Source: Tubiluchus corallicola (Eukaryota > Priapulida > Priapulimorpha > Priapulimorphida > Tubiluchidae). Taken from it: DNA of 35,000 nucleotides. Where the stretch lies: positions 12,501 through 47,500 of the forward strand of contig JAQGDQ010000477.1 of NCBI GenBank assembly GCA_030141605.1, written 5' to 3'. How positions within the stretch are numbered: the stretch's first letter is position 1; each line of letters starts with the position of its first letter. Shown piece by piece: positions 22,720 to 32,788 of the stretch. The notes beneath the pieces were generated by a model that was not told the origin of the DNA, did not search any database, and saw only the letters and a program-made list of their open reading frames with translations. The translations under genes and the position numbers were made by a program.

Positions 22720-23370
22720 ATTATTGTAATTCTTGACCTTTTAATCAGAAATCTCGTAGGAAATCTCATGCTAGAGTTAGTCCAATCGGCATGTAATTTA
22801 TTTAAACAATTTATAATCCTCCAAGAAAGCAACGTTGTTTGTGTGAACCGTTCCTCCTATACTCCATGTACAACTCGAGATAAATAAATACACAATGATC
22901 TTCCTGCACTTAAGACGGCCACGAAATTACTTTGAGGTTAGGAATTCGCTGCCTTTGAGGGCAAAGGAGCCGGTGAGTGTCATATCAAGTGTCATATCTT
23001 GCTGATGTTTGCCCACATGTACTAGTATTCCCACACGCCGCCTTTGCGTGGTATCCCAGCCTCGTATGCAATGCGCCGCATTTATATATATTCGTAAGAC
23101 TTTGCCTACTTAAAAGTGATGGCCGAAATTGTTTTAAAAAAGACATTTTCACGCTGATATTAAAAAACTAACGCCATTAGTGCAATAAAAAGTGACATTA
23201 TTTTTATGTAGTAAAACACGTGACCAAGCTCACTCACACAGATGTACGTTTCGGCTTGTTCCAAGTTGAATGATGGGTGGATTTGTGAGTGAGCTGGGTC
23301 ACGATGTTCTGTAACTGTTAAGTAATGCAGCTTTTTAATACATGTCGTGATAGTTTTGGTCTTTTATTAC
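22720..23370. other. Unique sequence without a recognised gene
   Basis: Short frames only. Nothing supports a gene or element here. Confidence 0.5.
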
Positions 23371-23375
23371 AGCTA

Positions 23376-24110
23376 GCGAGTGCTGTACTGAGTTTAGCGA
23401 GTGTTGTACTGAGTTTAGCAAGTGCTGTACTGAGTTTAGCGAGTGGTGTACTGAGTTTAGCAAGTGCTGTACTGAGTTTAGCAAGTGCTGTACTGAGTTT
23501 AGTGAGTGTTGTACTGAGTTTAGCGAGTGTTGTACTGAGTTTAGCGAGTGTTGTACTGAGTTTAGTGAGTGTTGTACTGAGTTTAGTGAGTGTTGTACTG
23601 AGTTTAGCGAGTGTTGTACTGAGTTTAGTGAGTGTTGTACTGAGTTTAGCGAGTGGTGTACTGAGTTTAGCGAGTGGTGTACTGAGTTTAGCAAGTGCTG
23701 TACTGAGTTTAGCAAGTGCTGTACTGAGTTTAGCAAGTGCTGTACTGAGTTTAGCGAGTGGTGTACTGAGTTTAGCAAGTGCTGTACTGAGTTTAGCGAG
23801 TGTTGTACTGAGTTTAGTGAGTGTTGTACTGAGTTTAGCAAGTGCTGTACTGAGTTTAGCAAGTGCTGTACTGAGTTTAGCAAGTGCTGTACTGAGTTTA
23901 GTGAGTGTTGTACTGAGTTTAGCGAGTGTTGTACTGAGTTTAGCGAGTGTTGTACTGAGTTTAGCGAGTGGTGTACTGAGTTTAGCAAGTGCTGTACTGA
24001 GTTTAGCAAGTGCTGTACTGAGTTTAGCGAGTGTTGTACTGAGTTTAGCGAGTGTTGTACTGAGTTTAGCGAGTGTTGTACTGAGTTTAGTGAGTGGTGT
24101 ACTGAGGAAA
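23376..24110 (+). repeat. 21-bp minisatellite, 35 tandem copies
   Basis: The unit gcgagtgttgtactgagttta repeats 35 times with no indel. Only the first nine bases vary, giving four main unit types: gcaagtgct, gcgagtgtt, gtgagtgtt and gcgagtggt. The first (gcgagtgct) and last (gtgagtggt) units are mixed types. The open frame 23325-24161 (VLSLAS-A/V/G, 278 codons) and a 224-codon minus frame (LNSVQHS) both run through. In the VLSLASV frame, three of the four common differences change the amino acid, and four of the six frames contain no stop. Coding is therefore not supported. Confidence 0.98.
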
Positions 24111-24415
24111 CGTCAAAAATATGTCGGAGTGCAGTTGCGCGTTAATAAAATAAAAATTTAGTCTGGTCAATTAGATTCAAAAGGCCGTAGAAAAGGAACA
24201 GTCATGAAAAATACCAAAAAAAAACAGGATCCATGCATTTGGTGTCTGGAAAAGATAAAAAAAATCACTTGGACCACATTTTTTGGTCAACCGAAGGGAG
24301 TTTTACTAGCATGTTTTATGGCCCCAAATTTAACTACAAAAATTGTTCAAACAACTGCTCTACTACAGTATGTCAGAGTGCTGTATTTTGATGTACTATA
24401 TATATAGTATATATA
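24110..24415. other. Unique sequence with a 40-bp dispersed repeat
   Basis: 24293-24335 (ccgaagggagttttactagc onward to the caaattt word) matches 26188-26230 with several substitutions. No gene was recognised. Confidence 0.5.
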
Positions 24416-24420
24416 TAGTA

Positions 24421-24498
24421 TACTGTATGTGTATATACGCTGTGTATGTATATATATATATATATAATATATATAATATATAATATATATATAAAATA

Positions 24499-24529
<31 letters not shown>

Positions 24530-24917
24530 TGTTACGAAGACGGGTTTTGACTAACCCCATAATGTTAGTAATGGGTATAGTCGAGAAGCCCAGTAATGCA
24601 ACTGTACCTGTATAAAACAGAATGCACGCCGTAATTTGACGATTCCAACCTGGCCTTTCTGTCTGTAAAGGTGATTGCTGTATGTTTGCTGATTTTTATA
24701 CCAAAGTCTGTTCACATGTCCTTCTTTTGGAGTTACCGGTTGTGCAATAAAATTTCATTTATTTAGCATTCGTATTCTTTTTACTTTTCTCGTCTGCTGT
24801 AGTACTTTCATAACTTGTATGCCGCTCGATACATTCTGAGGAGACGGATCGGCGCCTGGAAAGGACCCGGATCCGTTACAATATATATACATACACAGCG
24901 TATAAACACATACAGTA
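24421..24917. mobile_element. Palindromic AT-rich element with 37-bp terminal inverted repeats, split by a solo LTR
   Basis: Left arm 24421-24457 and right arm 24881-24917 are inverted copies matching at 36 of 37 positions (core gtatgt-gtWtatacgctgtg). The left arm is followed by about 70 bp of (TA)n. The 351-bp LTR (24530-24880) then ends exactly where the right arm begins. Removing the LTR leaves a snap-back unit of about 140 bp. The outer ends read TA|CTGTATGTG and CACATACAG|TA, compatible with a TA target as used by Tc1/mariner-like enzymes, but this is inferred. A simple cruciform-prone AT palindrome is the alternative. Confidence 0.65.
24530..24880 (+). mobile_element. Solo LTR of a retrotransposon (probably Ty3/gypsy type)
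   Basis: 351 bp starting TGTTACGA and ending CCGTTACA, thus TG...CA termini. A TATA box (tataaaa, 24611-24617) and a polyadenylation signal (aataaa, 24746-24751) lie in the expected order and spacing for U3-R-U5. Flanking sequence is (AT)n on both sides, so the 4-6-bp target duplication (atat/atatat) is present but not diagnostic. No primer-binding site follows the right end and no gag or pol sequence is nearby, so this is a solo LTR left by recombination between the two LTRs. Assignment to Ty3/gypsy rests only on the TGTTACG start. Confidence 0.72.
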
Positions 24918-24919
24918 CC

Positions 24920-25365
24920 TGGCAGTCGAGAAACTGGTATAGAAATGTACACAAATGGTGTTGCCGTCGCCATCAGTAACACGAACGCCGTTGATCACAA
25001 AAGGAAAATAATGACACATGACTAAGGTCAGTAAAATGTCAAAGGGTGTCGAGAGTTTTGAAAATTCAGTAGAATTGCTGTGCACTAATGTAGGAGATTT
25101 ACATGCAAGATCCGACGAAATCGAATGCAATAGCCGGACTTTGCCGAACGTGAACGAAAGAAGTCGGATGATAATCGGGAAATGCTCGTCTTCCGACTTC
25201 ATAGTATTATATTAACCAATAATAAAACTGCTCGCGTTCACGTGACAGCGTGTAGAGTAAAAATGAATGCGCATGTTAAAGTGTAAGTAAGACAAATTAC
25301 AGCAATTTATTAGTATGAATACATTTAAATAAGCATTGAACTATTTCATTTTGACCTTGTAGCGC
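24920..25365. other. Unique sequence without a recognised gene
   Basis: Contains tccgac/gtcgga words (25110-25200) similar to those at 25970-26100, possibly pieces of one degraded element. No coding feature. Confidence 0.35.
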
Positions 25366-25387
25366 TTATGGGGGAAGTCCCCCATAA
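25366..25387. repeat. 10-bp inverted repeat with a kappaB-like centre
   Basis: ttatggggga (25366-25375) and tcccccataa (25378-25387) are perfect complements with two bases between. The middle GGGAAGTCCC fits the Rel/NF-kappaB consensus GGGRNNYYCC. It lies just before the (TG)n tract. A regulatory role is speculation. Confidence 0.6.
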
Positions 25388-25440
25388 AACCCCGAGAAAG
25401 AGAAGGAGAAGAGGTAGAGAGAGGGGCAAAGAAGATGAAG

Positions 25441-25494
25441 TGTGTGTGTGTGTGTGCGTGTGCGTGTGTGTGTGCGTGCGTGCGTGTGTATGTG

Positions 25495-25579
<85 letters not shown>

Positions 25580-25694
25580 GTGTGTGCGTGTGTGTGTGTG
25601 CACGTGTGTGTGCGCGTGTGTGCGTGCGTGCGTGCGTGAGTGTGTGTGTGTGTGTGTGTGCGTGTGTGTGTGGGTGTGGGTGTGCGTGTGTGTG
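25441..25694 (+). repeat. (TG)n microsatellite
   Basis: About 250 bp of TG dinucleotides with scattered CG substitutions (tgcgtg, gcgcgtg) and a pure (TG)n core from about 25502 to 25574. Alternating purine-pyrimidine DNA of this length can adopt the Z form. Cys/Val frames on plus and His/Thr frames on minus are by-products. Confidence 0.97.
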
Positions 25695-25835
25695 AGAGAG
25701 AGGGGTCAGAGAAAGAAAAAGAGAGAGAGGGGTCAGAGAAAGAAAAAGAGAAAGAGAGAGAGCATGCGCGCGAGAGAGAAAGAGAGTGCGAAGAGTGAAA
25801 AAACAAAAAGAGGAAGAAAGAGGGTGAAAAAAGAG
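25694..25835 (+). repeat. Purine tract with 27-bp tandem duplication
   Basis: ggggtcagagaaagaaaaag occurs at 25702 and 25729, a 27-bp period. It is followed by GAGAGA/GAAAA purine repeats to about 25835. It directly abuts the (TG)n tract, forming a compound microsatellite. Confidence 0.85.
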
Positions 25836-25839
25836 GGAT

Positions 25840-28075
25840 TACATTATAAAATGTAGCATTTGGATGTTTTCGTAAAGTAAATGTAACAAGTGCACCATTC
25901 AGACAGTACGAATTTATCAGACATTAATGTTCGAATTCTTCAAAGCTTGAATTCCTGGGAATACGCAAAATGTCGGATGACCTTTCCCACTTTGTCGGTC
26001 AACAAAATCGGGTCGTGTAAACGTCATATCCGTTGTCCTCCGACAGCATGACTCTGCATCCGACAACATCCGATTCTGTTGGCCGACGGCTGAAGATCGG
26101 ATCGTGAAAGAAATAAACTGAAGCGCATTACTTTTACTACAAGAACCGAAAATGCTTATACTACATGTTTGCACAACACCAGTTCCCCGAAGGGAGTTTC
26201 ACTTACACGTTTTATGCCTCAAATTGTTATTCTAGGCCAGAACGACAAAAAGAGATCCCAACAATAGCTTATAATAATTTTATATAATTACCCGGGCTTT
26301 ATAAATCTACACGGGCTATATTTCAGAGTTACATAAAATCTGTTGGAAGAAGCATTCAACGCGTAATTGGCAGACTCAACCGTGGGTAATGAATGGAACC
26401 ATAGAGAATTAACCCTGAAATCATTCTCAAGTGTGACCAGTTATTTATGTATAATTTATTAAAATTATATCGTTATACGAAGAAACCGGTTAAGTTACTC
26501 TTCGGGAGTATTTCAAGTTTACCGTAGCATTTCGATTGTGGAAATTATTACATGCAAGTGACCGTGCACAATTGTTACGAAACACTTGCCCGCCATAGAA
26601 GAAGACAGTCTGTATAGGAAAGTTACTTTACGCATGTAAATTGACAATTCATATGTCAAGTACCAGAGCATAATAGCCGCATTGGGTAATAATATTCATC
26701 ATAGTACACCAATAGTAATTTCAGTGGCATATCAATCATCTCAGTGCTTATTATACATCAGTCAGGTTCCTTGTTCAATGGGCGTTTTCTAGCAGAGAAT
26801 TTAATGCGTGTATGGTGTTACTATAGAACGTAATTATTGTTACGTTAAATGTCACAATCACAAGGCAAAATGGCTTATGCGCAGTTAGAAAGCAAGAGCA
26901 AAGCAAACACTATGTTGCTGTTGCCGTTGCTGCTGCTGCCGTCTTATTCAGAGGCAGAAAGTCTTACAAAAGTCGCAAGGACAAATGTTGGCATCTGGCC
27001 ATGATGGACGTAGGCCGGAGACAGTTATAGAAGCACCTAGGATCGAGGTTATTGTGAAGCACCTAGGATCGAGGTTATTGTGGAAGAGGATTTCAAAAAT
27101 GAAATACCAAGCTTCTGAAAAATATAAAACTTGTTAACTTCTAAAATGTCAATTTTATCATAATTTTCACTACTTACATACATTTTCATTGAAAATACAC
27201 TTGCTATCTTCAAACATTAATTCAGTTACTCATATTAATTAGTAGTCTATATACACGCCAAGCACACATGGAGTTAATTGATTCAAAACTGTGATGCTTA
27301 GCAAGATCATTTCACCTCATGCTAATGTCTCACAACATTTCTTAAAACTATCCTAATAAAGGAGCCCTTGCTTTTGTTTGGCTCGCTGCTTCTATCACTT
27401 TGCTTAGACACAACTTGAAAACAATCATTTTGCAAACGCCAACCCATCCAGACACTTCTTATGTCTGATGTTGCTTAACTACTGAAGGCAGTATGTTTGT
27501 ATGTCATAAAATGATTAAACATAACGTTTTTGAGATATTAGTACATGACTTGTATTGATAAATGAGATGACAAGGCCAGTTGCTATGGTAACTATAACAG
27601 TATAATTTGAAGCCAACCACAAATCAACCAATCAGCAACGTAATGCCTCTAAGTTTAAACTATTATGTAGTGAAATTTCACTACTGCCGATTGGTGGGGC
27701 TTGGAAGTCTAGCTGTGCTGCTGCAAAAATCAATATATCCTGTTGATATCTTCATAACGACTCGTCTATTTATAGAACAAGAACGTCACAATAACGGCTA
27801 GTGCATAAATTATGTAGATATAATTACGCCTGGACGGTTTGACACATCCAAGTTTTTGAGTACCATACTGTACATAGGGACAAATTACATAGAAACATAT
27901 ATCTGAACTTCTTTACATTTAAACTGTTTTCTATTAAAATTTCGAGAAAAAATATTTGAAATAAAAAATTGTGTCACTCTGCCTGCTTGGTTCGTGCTGC
28001 ATTTAATATTTTTGTTAGTGTTGCTAGCATTCTGATTGTCAGCGTCATTGTCACAATTGTAGTCATTGCCACTGC
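25840..28075. other. Unique AT-rich sequence with small repeats
   Basis: No gene was recognised. Contents: second copy of the 40-bp dispersed repeat (26188-26230); a short (TTG/CTG)n patch at 26913-26941 resembling the large array at 28-29 kb; and a 26-bp tandem duplication (27030-27081). Open frames are under about 85 codons. Confidence 0.5.
27030..27081 (+). repeat. 26-bp exact tandem duplication
   Basis: The 26-bp unit starting gaagcacctaggatcgaggt occurs at 27030-27055 and immediately again at 27056-27081 without differences. A young duplication, or one kept identical. Confidence 0.9.
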
Positions 28076-28084
28076 AGTTTGAAA

Positions 28085-29325
28085 ATGAATGTTGTTGCTG
28101 CTGCTGCTGCTTTTTCGTGCACTTTCATATTTTTAATGCCATATAACTGTTATCATTGTCGCTGTTGCCGTTATCATCGTCATTATCATCGCCGTCGTCA
28201 TTGCCGGTGTTTGCATCGATGTAGTTGTTATTATCTTTGTTGTCGTCTGCTGTTGCATACTGCCTTTGCTTTGTTGTTGCTGTTGCTATTGTTGTTGCTA
28301 TTGCTGTTACTGTTGTTGTTGCTATTGCTGTTGTTGCTGCTCGTTGTGATGGTGTTGCTATTGTTGTTGCTACTGCTGTTGCTACAGCTTTTGCTTTGTT
28401 GTTGCTGTTGCTGTTACTGTTGTTGTTGCTATTGCTGTTACTGTTGTTGTTGCTATTGCTGTTGTTGCTGCTCGTTGTGGTGGTGTTGCTATTGTTGTTG
28501 CTACTGCTGTTGCTACTGCTTTTGCTTTGTTGTTGCTGTTGCTGTTGTTGTTGTTGCTGCTATTGCTGTTACTGTTGTTGTTGCTACTGCTGTTGCTACA
28601 GCTTTTGCTTTGTTGTTGCTGTTGTTGTTGCTGTTGCTATTGTTGTTGCTATTGCTGTTACTGTTGTTGTTGCTATTGCTGTTGTTGCTGCTCGTTGTGA
28701 TGGTGTTGCTATTGTTGTTGCTACTGCTGTTGCTACAGCTTTTGCTTTGTTGTTGCTGTTGCTGTTACTGTTGTTGTTGCTATTGCTGTAACTGTTGTTG
28801 TTGCTATTGCTGTTGTTGCTGCTCGTTGTGGTGGTGTTGCTATTGTTGTTGCTACTGCTGTTGCTACTGCTTTTGTTTTGTTGTTGCTGTTGCTGTTGTT
28901 GTTGCTATTGCTGTTACTGTTGCTGTTGTTGCTGCTCGTTGTGGTGGTGTTGCTATTGTTGTTGCTAGTGCTGTTGCTACTGCTTTTGCTTTGTTGTTGC
29001 TGTTGCTGTTGTTGTTGCTGTTGTTGTTGCTATTGCTGTTACTGTTGCTGTTGTTGCTGCTCGTTGTGGTGGTGTTGCTATTGTTGTTGCTACTGCTGTT
29101 GCTACTGCTTTTGCTTTGTTGTTGCTGTTGCTGTTGCTATTGTTGTTGCTGTTGTTGTTGCTATTGCTGTTACTGTTGCTGTTGTTGCTGCTATTGTTGT
29201 TGTTGCTATTGTTGTTGCTGCTGCTATTGTTGTTGCTGTTGCTGTTGTTGCTACTGCTGTTGCTATTGCTGTTGTTACTGTCGTTGCTGTTGCTGTTGCT
29301 ATAGATGCTGCTGACGTCGTCGTTG
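28085..29325 (+). repeat. (TTG/CTG)n compound array with 351-bp higher-order duplication
   Basis: About 1.24 kb of GTT/GCT/GTC/ATT triplets. The landmark gctcgttgtg lies at 28339, 28470, 28690, 28821, 28934 and 29059. 28339 to 28690 and 28470 to 28821 are both exactly 351 bp, and the linked variants (gatggtg with ctacagc, then ggtggtg with ctactgc) repeat in the same order. A two-landmark block was therefore duplicated, and 113-125-bp units follow. Leu, Cys, Val-Ala frames on plus and Asn/Ser/Thr/Gln frames on minus (up to 411 codons) are all open, as expected for a stop-free triplet repeat. They are not called as genes. Confidence 0.96.
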
Positions 29326-29329
29326 TTGT

Positions 29330-29918
29330 TGCTTCTAGCATTACAATAATCAGAACTATATTTTTCATCCCGAAGAACATGACCATTAATCAGACAGTCA
29401 CGTGACACGAGACTAAACCGCCACCTATACTGAGTCGATATTATTGTAAGGATTAGACACAATAATTGCAACTCGCAAGTAAGCCACTGACACGTGAACT
29501 TTTTCGGAGTCTTTTGGCCTGTGCCTCTTAAAAGAAACAGAATTGCTGAAATAAAAATAAGCGTGGTTTCAAGGACAGTTAACGCAAGAGGTCGCTGCTC
29601 CAACCCAATTATGGAGTTTATTTATTACGCGGCTATCAATAACAGATTTCTCATCTCGGCGTTTCCCGTCCAAAATTCTGTTGCGCCAAAGACTTTGCAA
29701 AGGAAATGACTAATTTTGTTGCCCAGAATTGTTACCAAACGTGTTTTTCATATTTAGTTTTTTTCACTCGCTGTCCGGGGAATAAAAGCAAAACTTTTAG
29801 AGGCAGAATGCGTACAGCACGTGATCCAGAACGTGGCTGTCATAAGTAAACGTATATTTAACGAAGGGTGTTACGCACTCGACCAAAATCTGAGAAAATC
29901 AGATCAACTTTGTCGTTT
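29330..29918. other. Unique sequence without a recognised gene
   Basis: A minus-strand frame (up to 29603) continues out of the triplet array for about 90 codons but shows no known domain. Confidence 0.4.
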
Positions 29919-29926
29919 ATCTAAGA

Positions 29927-30412
29927 CAGAGGTGTACAAATTGCGGCCCGCCGTGAGAATTTGTGCGGCCCGCGAAGAGATTTGTCAACCTAATGAAAGT
30001 GCGGCCTGGTGATTAATTGAGTGTATCCAGCTGAAGTCCGTGCCACGATTCCAAAGATAGTGCGGGTAGTTTTTTCTACTAGATCGGATGCTATTAACCC
30101 TTACAAGACGGTTGTAGCTTAATGTCACTGTACTACTCAGACTGTGTGATACATATTACTAATATACATTGTAATGAAATTACCACTATCTGTCCTGAAA
30201 GTAGAAATATATGGTTTGTAATATAAATTTTAATAACTTCTAAAATAGTTTCTTGAGCGTAGTAGTAATGATGATGTACGCAGGTCGGATGTAAAAAAAT
30301 CGTTATTAAGCCTTTCTGTACTTGGCTCCTTGATCAAACTGCCAATGTGGCCCACAGGAATTGCGGGAAAGTTTAATGTGGCCCGGCTAGTCAGATAATT
30401 TGCACACCCCTG
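29927..30412. mobile_element. hAT-superfamily non-autonomous element (MITE)
   Basis: 486 bp bounded by a perfect 8-bp target duplication atctaaga (29919-29926 and 30413-30420), the length made by hAT transposases. Terminal inverted repeats are CAGAGGTGTACAAATT on the left and, read inward from the right, CAGGGGTGTGCAAATT (14 of 16 identical). This CAGRGGTGTRCAAA form is common in hAT/Charlie-type ends. Sub-terminal GCGGCCC/GTGGCCC words (29943, 29967, 30001 left; 30349, 30377 right, inverted) look like transposase-binding repeats. No transposase frame is present. An overlapping 68-codon frame is not recognisable as transposase. Confidence 0.94.
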
Positions 30413-30420
30413 ATCTAAGA

Positions 30421-31560
30421 GATATAAAACGTACAAAGTTGATCTGACACCAGCTCTTCACGATTATAATGAAGCTTAAGATGTCCGTTAGATTGGGAAA
30501 TCGAAGCTACATAGGACAGTCTAGTGAGAATGCTTTCCTGGCAACAGGTTAAGCTTCCATGTGACACTTTGGGATCATTTACCTCTGTTAGCCTATGCAA
30601 CGTGAACAGGATGATGTGACGGTCACGGCAATTGAACACCAATTACACCATCATAAGATTCTTCGACAATATGCTGTTATAGATCACCACACGTCAACGG
30701 GTAAGTTGCCTGCACGGATAGGGCAGAAGTACCAGATTTGCAAAAATAAAAAATGTCTCGGTGTAGCGGAATGGCGAAGTTTTTCATACGGAATGCCGCT
30801 ACTGCATTTTGGCAAGAAAAATGAGCAGCTTAGGCGTGGGAAATCAGGCAAAACTGTCTTTCGATGAATAAGTCGAGTCAAATTATTCACTTCACTGGCG
30901 TATGAAATAATAAAATTTACCATTGAAATGAAAAGTACAAAAAGAAGATAGACTAGTCGTGTTTACACACAGCCAGTTTGAGAGAGCGCATTTAGTTTTA
31001 TCGTGCCATATATCATCATATCTGACTGAATCATCCATGTAAGAGTAATAAATTGACTGACCTGCGATTAATTCTGCTGTTCATGACCCCGTGTATTTAG
31101 GTAAAGAATTTAGTTTAGTATTAAGCTGGTATTTACACGTCGAATGGTGTTGCATCTTTTACGTAAATATTTAGCACGATCAAACAAATGACCTCATTAA
31201 ATGTTGATTTTAATTACTGAAAACGTAAGCAGCACGACTATATGAAGCAATTAGAAATAAAAAACGCGTCTATCAAGATAAATTTGGCGATGTTACTAAG
31301 TAGATACCTTCTGATAAACAAACGTGGGACATTTCCATTTATAACACGAAGGTAAGAGATAGTTGTCATAAAAAGACAGCAATTTAAAATAAGGAAGCGA
31401 ATAAGAAATTCTTTTACCGATATTCGAATCAAGAATGCAAAGCTACGATGTAGTATCAAAGTCCAACAATTATTTCTTTATTTTTATTAATCTAAAATTT
31501 TTAGATGCATCTTGAAATTCTCATGCCATGCAGCTAATTGCTTTGCATTTTTACTATATC
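30421..31560. other. Unique AT-rich sequence without a recognised gene
   Basis: Frames up to 90 codons (30595-30867, plus) show no recognised domain. No repeats or element ends were detected. Confidence 0.5.
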
Positions 31561-31584
31561 AAATGTCAAATGCAGACCTGCGTT

Positions 31585-31828
31585 AACTCAAATGTAGATT
31601 TAGGTAATTCAAATGTGTCTTGGTAACTCAAATGTAGACTTGGGTAGTTCAAATGTGTCTTGGTAACTCAAATGTAGACTTAGGTAGTTCAAATGTGTCT
31701 TGGTAACTCAAATGTAGACTTAGGTAGTTCAAATGTGTCTTGGTAACTCAAATGTAGACTTAGGTAGTTCAAATGTGTCTTGGTAACTCAGATGTAGACT
31801 TTGGTAGTTCAAATGTGTTAACAATGGT
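31585..31828 (+). repeat. 40-bp dimeric minisatellite in the left arm
   Basis: Six exact 40-bp periods, each made of two related 19-21-bp halves. Differences between copies are only one or two bases (for example tcagatg at 31788), far fewer than between the outer degenerate units. The dimer expanded recently inside an older element. Confidence 0.93.
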
Positions 31829-32192
31829 TTTCAAGAAATCTTGAACGTTTTTGGTAAGTCAAATGTAGACACATGTCAAGTCAAATGTGACATTGGAATC
31901 TCAAATGTGGATAGGTGGTAAAGTTTAAGGATGCTAAATTTAATCTTCTTTAATTTCAATTTAACAATTGCTCTTAAGTTAAAATAACAATGTTATATGT
32001 CTACTAATATTCTGTAAACTTTACATACCATTGGAACTGTTAGAGAAAACAATACATTATTGAAATAAACAATGTTTCTTGAGAAAAACAAATTCATTAA
32101 TGCAGTGCTAAAATTACTTAAAAAACTAATTACTGATTCACTGTTCATTGGGAAGTGGGAACCAATTCCACTACATTCTTAACGTTAATTGC

Positions 32193-32328
32193 ATCTACAT
32201 TTGACTTACCTAAGTCACATTTGAGTTACCAAAACACATTCGAAATTCCTAAGTCTGCATTTGACTTACCTGTGTCTACATTTGACTTACCTAAGTCACA
32301 TTTGAACTTTCCTGTGTCTACATTTGAC
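32193..32328 (-). repeat. Inverted partner array of the TCAAATG motif
   Basis: Seven degenerate units of about 20 bp, in reverse orientation to 31565-31915. One unit has cattcga for catttga. More diverged than the left array and without the clean 40-bp dimer. Confidence 0.88.
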
Positions 32329-32650
32329 TAGTTAAAACTCTAGTTAACCAGCCTTGCTTTCGATGTGCCAGATTTCTTGTTCATTCTACACTGTTTTTAG
32401 CACAACGTAAGCCAAGTGACTACAAGTCCATTATGATAGCACTCACTAGATTCTGACGCCGCGTGGCAGCATTCCATTCAGCAGTTTTTTCCCCTCTGAT
32501 ATGATAATAGACAGGAAACGATTTTTTTAGGGAGCAAACTGCAATCAACGATTCCTGCACTCGACAGCGCACTAGCAAGTATTGAGATTAGTGAGATTTC
32601 TCACCAAGTAACTCGCAAGCGTTTTCACATTAGAGAAGAAAAGTTGCTGT

Positions 32651-32723
32651 GAGTTACTCTCCATAGTAAGTGCGAATTGGCACTCACTTCTCTATTCACT
32701 GGGAGAAGTGTCGAGAGTAACTC
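32651..32723 (+). repeat. Three-way-junction repeat, copy 1
   Basis: Stem A gagttactctc (32651-32661) pairs perfectly with gagagtaactc (32713-32723). Inside lie stem B agtgc/gcact (32669-32673 with 32680-32684, loop gaattg) and, directly adjoining, stem C cacttctc/gagaagtg (32685-32692 with 32703-32710, loop tattcactgg). Stem lengths 11, 5 and 8 bp; only 7 and 2 bases are unpaired at the junction. Confidence 0.85.
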
Positions 32724-32788
32724 GCTGAGGCGTTAACACTGGACAGTAACTCGCAAGCACGTTCAGACTACAGAGCTAAACGTGCTGT

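Larger units (their letters stand above)
31565..32328. mobile_element. Foldback-like element with inverted minisatellite arms
   Basis: The left arm (31565-31915) has about 16 units headed TCAAATG, most in exact 40-bp dimers (31589, 31629, 31669, 31709, 31749, 31789) alternating tcaaatgtagacttaggtag and tcaaatgtgtcttggtaac. The right arm (about 32193-32328) has seven units of the same motif in the opposite orientation (ctacatttgacttacctaag type). Both outer ends are the same word inverted: gtcaaatgcagac at 31565 and gtctacatttgac ending at 32328. About 270 bp of AT-rich unique DNA lies between the arms. Terminal inverted repeats made of short tandem repeats are the hallmark of Foldback/Galileo-type transposons, but no target duplication is evident, so the exact ends and class are inferred. 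Confidence 0.6.

Noticed and set aside
21890-22729. Long Ser/Leu/Phe membrane-like protein
   Set aside because: Frame through a (CT)n tract and T-rich DNA.
23325-24161. 278-codon VLSLAS-repeat protein
   Set aside because: The 21-bp repeat is open in four of six frames and unit differences are mostly amino-acid-changing; nothing outside the repeat looks coding.
26570-26660. Second LTR starting tgttacgaaac
   Set aside because: Only the first seven bases or so match the LTR at 24530; no TATA, polyA or CA end follows.
28079-29405. Leu/Cys/Val-Ala-rich open frames up to 411 codons
   Set aside because: Stop-free triplet microsatellite; all three plus frames and minus frames stay open.
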